This document shows positions 34,546 to 39,209 of a stretch of 39,209 bases of DNA, piece by piece (positions within the stretch are counted from its first letter, which is position 1; each line of letters begins with the position of its first letter). The DNA is from Proteobacteria bacterium bin106 (lineage in GTDB: Bacteria > Bdellovibrionota_B > Oligoflexia > Oligoflexales > Bin106), in the NCBI GenBank assembly GCA_002238945.1, contig MPNI01000023.1, positions 1-39,209 of the forward strand, in the 5' to 3' direction. The notes beneath the pieces were generated by a model. It was not told where the DNA came from and did not search any database. It was given only the letters and a program-made list of their open reading frames with translations. Made by a program: the position numbers and the translations under genes.

Positions 34546-35694
34546 ATGACATCTTTATCTTCTTCATCATCGTCTTTGTTATCTTCTTTGCCTGATCCAC
34601 ACTCTTCTCATGTGGTTGTTGCTATGAGTGGTGGCGTGGATTCATCAGTGTGTGCATTGCTGCTTAAGGAGCAAGGTTACCGGGTCTCTGGTTTATTCGC
34701 TCGCTGCTGGCAAGAGCCTGATGATGTGTCGTCTTGTTCTACTTACGAGCAAGACTATCAAGATGTAGCTTATACCTGTTCTTTGTTAGATATCCCATTT
34801 CATACTGTGGATCTTAGCAAAGAATACCGCACATATGTTTTTGATGATTTTGTAGCAGGCTACAAGAAAGGTCTTACTCCTAACCCAGATATTTTGTGTA
34901 ATCGTTATATCAAGTTTGATCATCTTTATCAGCATGCTCAATGCTTAGGAGCAGATCTTTTTGCCACGGGACATTATTGTCGAAGTGATGGCATATCTTT
35001 GTATAAAGCCAAAGATTGTTCCAAAGATCAAAGCTACTTTCTTTATAGTATCCGTCCTCAAGTCTTGCCACATGTTCTCTTTCCTCTCGGTGATCTACAT
35101 AAATCAGAAGTACGGCTCATAGCCAAGAAGTATGGACTGCCGAGTCATAACAAGAAAGATTCTACAGGGCTGTGTTTTATAGGAAAACGAAAGTTCCGTG
35201 ATTTTCTTGGTAACTTTATTGAAAAAAAACCTGGAAAATTTTGCACTTTAGATGAAACATGTGTTGGTACTCATCAGGGAGCTCACTTCTATACTCCTGG
35301 ACAGAGAAGATACCTGGGTTTAGGAGGAGAAGGGGAGAGATGGTATGTGGTGAAAAAAGATATGCAAAACAACGTGGTGTATGTGATGAGAGGGGATCAC
35401 CCACAGATGCTTAAGAAAGATATTATTGTGACAGATATCCGCTGGTTGTGTCACGATTTTGAATGGCCGCTACAATGTATGGTAAAAGTAAGGCATCTTG
35501 GTGTGGATATTCCTTGTAGTCTTACTGCTGTGCCTAGCGAAGAATCCATGACCAACCACCACAACACAGTTGCTTTGTCTTTTAGCTCCCCACAAAAAGG
35601 CTTAGCTTGCGGACAGTCAGCAGTGTTTTATCATAAAGATCAGTGTATTGGTGGAGGGATAATGGAATATCTTGAAGATTCATCGTCACAATAG
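34546..35694 (+). CDS. mnmA: tRNA-specific 2-thiouridylase MnmA
   Basis: Installs the 2-thio group on wobble U34 of tRNA-Lys, -Glu and -Gln using ATP and a relayed persulfide. The PP-loop reads SGGVDSS (28-34). The catalytic cysteines are Cys118 (PDILCNRYIKF) and Cys210 (STGLCFIGKR). GHYCR and KDQSYFL are the usual ATP/tRNA-contact blocks. Length 382 aa is close to normal, with a Ser-rich N-terminal 20 residues. The ATG begins one base after the lgt stop and there is no own ribosome site, so translation is probably coupled. Confidence 0.95.
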   Translation: MTSLSSSSSSLLSSLPDPHSSHVVVAMSGGVDSSVCALLLKEQGYRVSGLFARCWQEPDDVSSCSTYEQDYQDVAYTCSLLDIPFHTVDLSKEYRTYVFDDFVAGYKKGLTPNPDILCNRYIKFDHLYQHAQCLGADLFATGHYCRSDGISLYKAKDCSKDQSYFLYSIRPQVLPHVLFPLGDLHKSEVRLIAKKYGLPSHNKKDSTGLCFIGKRKFRDFLGNFIEKKPGKFCTLDETCVGTHQGAHFYTPGQRRYLGLGGEGERWYVVKKDMQNNVVYVMRGDHPQMLKKDIIVTDIRWLCHDFEWPLQCMVKVRHLGVDIPCSLTAVPSEESMTNHHNTVALSFSSPQKGLACGQSAVFYHKDQCIGGGIMEYLEDSSSQ

Positions 35695-35798
35695 AAGGAT
35701 AACTATGATGTTTGGTTGTCTATTTTTTTGATCAACCTCTCATACCATCATATCCAACACAATATTCAGGGTCGTTCTTGGAAAATTCCATTTTTATC

Positions 35799-36464
35799 TT
35801 ATTCACACACTTTCTTTCTTGGTGGGATACTGGAAGACATAATGTCTTTGCAATATGCTACAATCTTTTCTGAAGGATCTACTCTTTTACACAAATCATT
35901 GCATAGATAATCAAACAGATCATGGAGAGCATTAGGGTTGCCCGTAACTATATGATAAAAGGAAGCTCCATCAACTTCATAGAAATCCTTGTCTAGTTCG
36001 TTTTTAAATCGACGTGGTTTTTTAGGGATAATTTGAACAAGATACGCTTCCCATCTTCCTTTCTTTTGTCGTATTGCGATTCTAAGCTCTTCTTTAACCT
36101 GTTCTCGATTACTATTATTCATGGTATTCCACTTGTTTTTGATTTCTGCTATGATGTTTAGCGATTCACATGTTAAGTCATATCCACTATCATGATTGGC
36201 CCAACCATCAACTGAACTTAAGATACTTTGATGAAATTTTCCTAAAGCGTTACTCATTCCTCTAATGCTGGATTCAGTCTGTTGCATATTCATAAGACTG
36301 TCTAACTGCTGAATTTCAAATGTTGACGCGATAAGAATAGTTGAGAAAGGATCGACAACATTTTTTTTGCGCCTCTTTTCTGCTTTCTTTCTTGTATTCG
36401 ATGCTTCAAGAAATAGTTGATCTGCTGCTTCTTTAAGACTTTCTTCAGCAATCCAGTCAATCAT
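35799..36464 (-). CDS. Type II restriction endonuclease, Eco47II/Sau96I-like
   Basis: PD-(D/E)xK nuclease of 221 aa. The catalytic set is visible as Asp96 (SGYDL) followed by Glu107-x-Lys109 in IIAEIKNKWNT. Other matches to the Eco47II/Sau96I family as I recall it are NVVDPFS (35-41), GKFHQSIL (75-82) before a GW pair, IIPKKPRRF and DGASFYHIVTG. Enzymes of that family cut GGNCC or GGWCC, so this is the likely target, not a proven one. The start ATGA overlaps the stop of the methyltransferase gene by 4 bp, so it is made only after the protective enzyme is translated. It is convergent with mnmA. Confidence 0.8.
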   Translation of the reverse strand: MIDWIAEESLKEAADQLFLEASNTRKKAEKRRKKNVVDPFSTILIASTFEIQQLDSLMNMQQTESSIRGMSNALGKFHQSILSSVDGWANHDSGYDLTCESLNIIAEIKNKWNTMNNSNREQVKEELRIAIRQKKGRWEAYLVQIIPKKPRRFKNELDKDFYEVDGASFYHIVTGNPNALHDLFDYLCNDLCKRVDPSEKIVAYCKDIMSSSIPPRKKVCE

Positions 36465-37336
36465 AGTAATAACTCTGTTTTAGGATTGATTTCAATTCCA
36501 ATAGGAAAACGATCAAGCTTCTTTGCTACACAAAATGTTGTTCCTGAACCTAGAAAAGGATCAAGAACAACGTCGTCCTTATCAGTAAACAACTTTATAA
36601 AAAACTCGGGTAACCATTCAGGAAATGCAGCGCTATGTCCGGTATTATGACAAATAGGAGCACGATGAAGCACATTTGAAGGATATACCAAAGATTTCCC
36701 ATCCCATGCTTCTATTTTTCGTCCAATACCGGAATCAGTAGCAGATTCCATTCGTTTCTTATCATTGTCACTCATATTTTTTAGTCGGGACTCGGTCCAG
36801 TTTCCTATGGGAACTTTTACTTCATCTTGATTCATTTTTACTTCTTTTGTCTTGCTAAAATGTAATATACGTTCCCAAGAATCTCTGAATCTGTATTTCC
36901 ATTTCCCCGGAGCAGAGGTGGTTTTATGCCATATATACTCTTCAACCCATCTAAAGCCAACTTCTCGTTTCAAAGCTAGTATAAGATCAAGAACAAAAGT
37001 GTGTCTTTCACCATTTACACATTTTTCTTTGATATTAAGAACAAATGATCCAGTAGGCTTTAAAATACGTAACATCTCATCGGCACGAACAGAAAACCAT
37101 TCTACATATTCATCCGGTTTTATTCCCCCATAAGTGCGTTTCCGAGCATCAGCATAGGGAGGAGAAGTAACTATTAAATCCACACTGTCTGAAGGCATCT
37201 TTCGCATTACATCTAAGCAATCACCATAATGTATTTGATCTAACCATCTATCTATTGACCTGGAGTAGTCCCTCTTTTTTTTCGACTTAATAGGTTTTGC
37301 TACAGAGCTAACTATACTTTTAGATCTTTTGCTCAT
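36461..37336 (-). CDS. DNA methyltransferase of a type II R-M system (N4-cytosine/N6-adenine class)
   Basis: SAM-dependent amino-methyltransferase. Motif IV reads TSPPY (57-61), commonest in N4-cytosine enzymes. Motif I reads DPFLGSGTT (259-267) near the C-terminus, so the order is IV then I, as in the beta class. Length 291 aa is normal. It is the upstream member of an R-M operon with the endonuclease at 35799-36464 (4-bp overlap). If the target is GGNCC-type, N4-methylation would differ from the C5-methylation usual for Sau96I/Eco47II partners. A basic N-terminus (about 1-25) may contact DNA. Confidence 0.88.
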   Translation of the reverse strand: MSKRSKSIVSSVAKPIKSKKKRDYSRSIDRWLDQIHYGDCLDVMRKMPSDSVDLIVTSPPYADARKRTYGGIKPDEYVEWFSVRADEMLRILKPTGSFVLNIKEKCVNGERHTFVLDLILALKREVGFRWVEEYIWHKTTSAPGKWKYRFRDSWERILHFSKTKEVKMNQDEVKVPIGNWTESRLKNMSDNDKKRMESATDSGIGRKIEAWDGKSLVYPSNVLHRAPICHNTGHSAAFPEWLPEFFIKLFTDKDDVVLDPFLGSGTTFCVAKKLDRFPIGIEINPKTELLL

Positions 37337-37433
37337 TTTGTTATCAACTTCTTATATGGTAATGTCCGTTCCACAGTTTTCTTACATTTGATAAAAAATA
37401 CATTTCATATACTTTCATAAAAAGCACCAAAAT

Positions 37434-38333
37434 TTATCTATCTACCTTATTAACAACTAAAAATATAAATCTCGCTCTATAGTCAGCATCTTCATAGCCT
37501 GTTATCCAAGTACGATCGACTTTTATTTTGCGAAATTTACCTTTTTCAGTGCCTTTTACTCTTGCTGGGTTATAATCATGTATTTGACTAGGGTCAGCAA
37601 GATAATATTGAACTAAGCATGCACCCTTATGAAGTAAAAATGCAGAATCTATACTATAAGGATCAAAGTACCTCTTATCCCTATGCCAGTAATCAAAGTA
37701 TCTTACGTAACTATCATTGTGGGGGTTGTATGGAAGTTGCACACGATGACCTATCACATGATTGTGTGCCAATCCGTAAGCATATAACAATCTATCATAA
37801 TATTGAGGGTAACCAGGTATTGGCCCATTCTTAACTTTTAGCACACGATCTCTAACACTTTCTCCATCAGAATTTAAAACCTTCTTAGCTCGATAGACCT
37901 TACCACCATAAACGATAAAAGGAGCAATATCACTTTCAGAAAAAGCAAAACTTTCTGATGAATTAGTATTTGAAGAACTTACAGTCGCACCATTATAGCT
38001 AAATACCGCACTAAATATTCCATACTCACTTAAAGGTGCGGTTTTTCGTTTTGCTTCTCTTTGAGATGCTGAAAGCTTTGAGTATTGTGGCTGAAGTGTA
38101 AAGAATCTATCTGTATGAGGACCGGCTACAAAACTAACACCAGTAAGTCGTATATGTTTATTAACACTATCTCTGCAAGTTTGATTAGATCCCCATTGGT
38201 CAGGCATATAGGGGACAGGCTTTCCGTTTTGTGCATATAACATACTTGGAAGTATAAAAAAGAGGCCAAAAACCAAAAAAAACTTATGTAGTATTACTTT
38301 GTAAGAGCCGTAAACGAAAGAAGTGAGTATCAT
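37434..38333 (-). CDS. Exported protein of unknown function (299 aa)
   Basis: The signal peptide has a hydrophobic core FFLVFGLFFILP and a likely cleavage after MLYAQ (about residue 35). The mature part is rich in Tyr, Asp and Pro, with two Cys (CRDS and GACLV) that could form a disulphide. No repeated domains or family motifs are recognised. The R-M pair lies about 100 bp downstream on the same strand, but no functional link is implied. Confidence 0.7.
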   Translation of the reverse strand: MILTSFVYGSYKVILHKFFLVFGLFFILPSMLYAQNGKPVPYMPDQWGSNQTCRDSVNKHIRLTGVSFVAGPHTDRFFTLQPQYSKLSASQREAKRKTAPLSEYGIFSAVFSYNGATVSSSNTNSSESFAFSESDIAPFIVYGGKVYRAKKVLNSDGESVRDRVLKVKNGPIPGYPQYYDRLLYAYGLAHNHVIGHRVQLPYNPHNDSYVRYFDYWHRDKRYFDPYSIDSAFLLHKGACLVQYYLADPSQIHDYNPARVKGTEKGKFRKIKVDRTWITGYEDADYRARFIFLVVNKVDR

Positions 38334-39209
38334 ATTTACTATGTCCTTTTTGTTAGTGTTTAGGAGGGTAGCTTAATAGCCATATAGTGCGAGATATCAT
38401 TTTTATGAAATACAATATAAGTGAAGATTACAAACACATCATGCGTGTAAAGTCATAAGGCTATGCAAACACCTCATACATAATTTCATGTTACAAAAGC
38501 ATTAGGCAGTTTAGAACTAGCATCCGCATCCAAATCTCACTATAGGATCTTAAATAATTGAATGCAACAACTTTTGCTACTCATCTTCAAAGAAATTTAT
38601 ATAGCTGGTTGACCAAAGCATTGTGTTTTTGATGATGAATTTGTACTTAGATCAGCTTAAAAAGAAAAGCATGAATAAGCCAGGTTTTTTATTTTGTATT
38701 TAATGATTTTTAAACAAAAGCTGACCAATAATTAGAAAATAGACTAGCTTAATCGAAAGAAAGTTCTGTTGTAATCAAATGGTGGTTATTAAGTAGTTAT
38801 GATGGTATTTGCTCATTATAATCCTAAAATTGATAATGCTACTACTAAATTAAAACAGAGCCCTAAATAATTTATTGGGTATTGCCATAAATCTGGATTA
38901 AGTATAAGATAAAATCGGCTAAGTAAGATAGTGTTTGTTTATCATGAAGGTCGATATGATGTCTGTTTTCAAGTTGCGCCGCCACCAAAACTAGGACCGC
39001 AAAATCCACCACTTCACCTATATGCCATCACTTCAACCCTTTCAAAGTTTCTCATCAAAAACGAAACTCTTTTATTTCAAATACAGCGCCAAGGTTAATA
39101 GTTAGGCCTCTCAAAAGGCCTATTCAAGTTTTCTAACACTTAGCTGTTAACTTCTCTCGATAGGATTCTCCTTTTAAAATGATATGATGGGATGTATTCA
39201 TAATTCGAG
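38334..39209. other. Non-coding right end of the window
   Basis: About 875 bp without a supported gene. It contains the short IS-related match at 38913-38942 and a 7-bp inverted repeat TAGGCCT/AGGCCTA (39103-39122) without a T tract. Confidence 0.55.
38913..38942 (-). mobile_element. Possible scrap related to the left-end IS
   Basis: These 30 bases match 1155-1180 except for four extra bases. Read on the minus strand in the transposase frame they give HDKQTLSYLADF, a plausible IS1634-type N-terminal sequence, where the left copy has a stop instead. Flanking sequence does not match further, so the evidence is short. Confidence 0.4.

Noticed and set aside
35713-35736. GGTTG/CAACC hairpin after mnmA as a bidirectional terminator
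   Set aside because: The stem is five pairs only, and the T run is in the loop rather than after the stem.

Overview
This is a low-GC chromosomal segment from a diderm (Gram-negative type) bacterium. Evidence for two membranes is YajC, an outer-membrane beta-barrel candidate, several lipoprotein-like proteins and the lipoprotein transferase Lgt. The mix of genes (class I lysyl-tRNA synthetase, a b558-type sdhCAB operon, [4Fe-4S]-type PurF, methylmalonyl-CoA mutase with MeaB, jag-mnmE) fits lineages such as Bdellovibrionota or other former deltaproteobacteria, or spirochaete-like groups. The sequence alone does not settle the phylum. Wide intergenic gaps, a decayed insertion sequence and many short tandem repeats suggest a relaxed, perhaps host-associated genome (inference).

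Layout: 1-1265 is a broken IS1634-like transposase. 1560-5951 (minus) holds a lipoprotein and a 946-residue exported or membrane protein with five sigma-region-4-like helix-turn-helix repeats. 6299-8143 (minus) has alr preceded by a tRNA-Leu(CAA) gene that is split by a 543-nt group I intron. 8313-10075 (plus) is class I lysS followed by tRNA-Pro(GGG). 10209-14541 (minus) has a membrane protein, an alpha/beta-hydrolase paired with a glycerophosphodiester phosphodiesterase, and a lipoprotein-like protein with an extremely methionine-rich coiled coil. 15209-23272 (plus) holds yajC, an outer-membrane protein, sdhCAB, purF and rph. 23273-24640 is a repeat-rich non-coding stretch. 24650-26870 (plus) is jag-mnmE. 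27820-33497 (minus) holds a lipoprotein, a CREST/ceramidase-like membrane protein, meaB and methylmalonyl-CoA mutase. 33702-35694 (plus) is lgt-mnmA. 35799-37336 (minus) is a type II restriction-modification pair. 37434-38333 (minus) is an exported protein of unknown function. The rest is non-coding and contains a possible scrap related to the left-end IS.

Themes: translation and tRNA biology (LysRS, two tRNAs, the self-splicing intron, MnmA and MnmE, both of which modify wobble U34); menaquinone-type respiration (SdhCAB) and B12-dependent propionate/methylmalonyl metabolism feeding succinyl-CoA towards it; lipid turnover (lipase-like hydrolase, GDPD, ceramidase-like protein); and envelope lipoproteins matured by Lgt. 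The strongest unusual items are the group I intron placed between tRNA positions 32 and 33, and the exported multi-HTH repeat protein.
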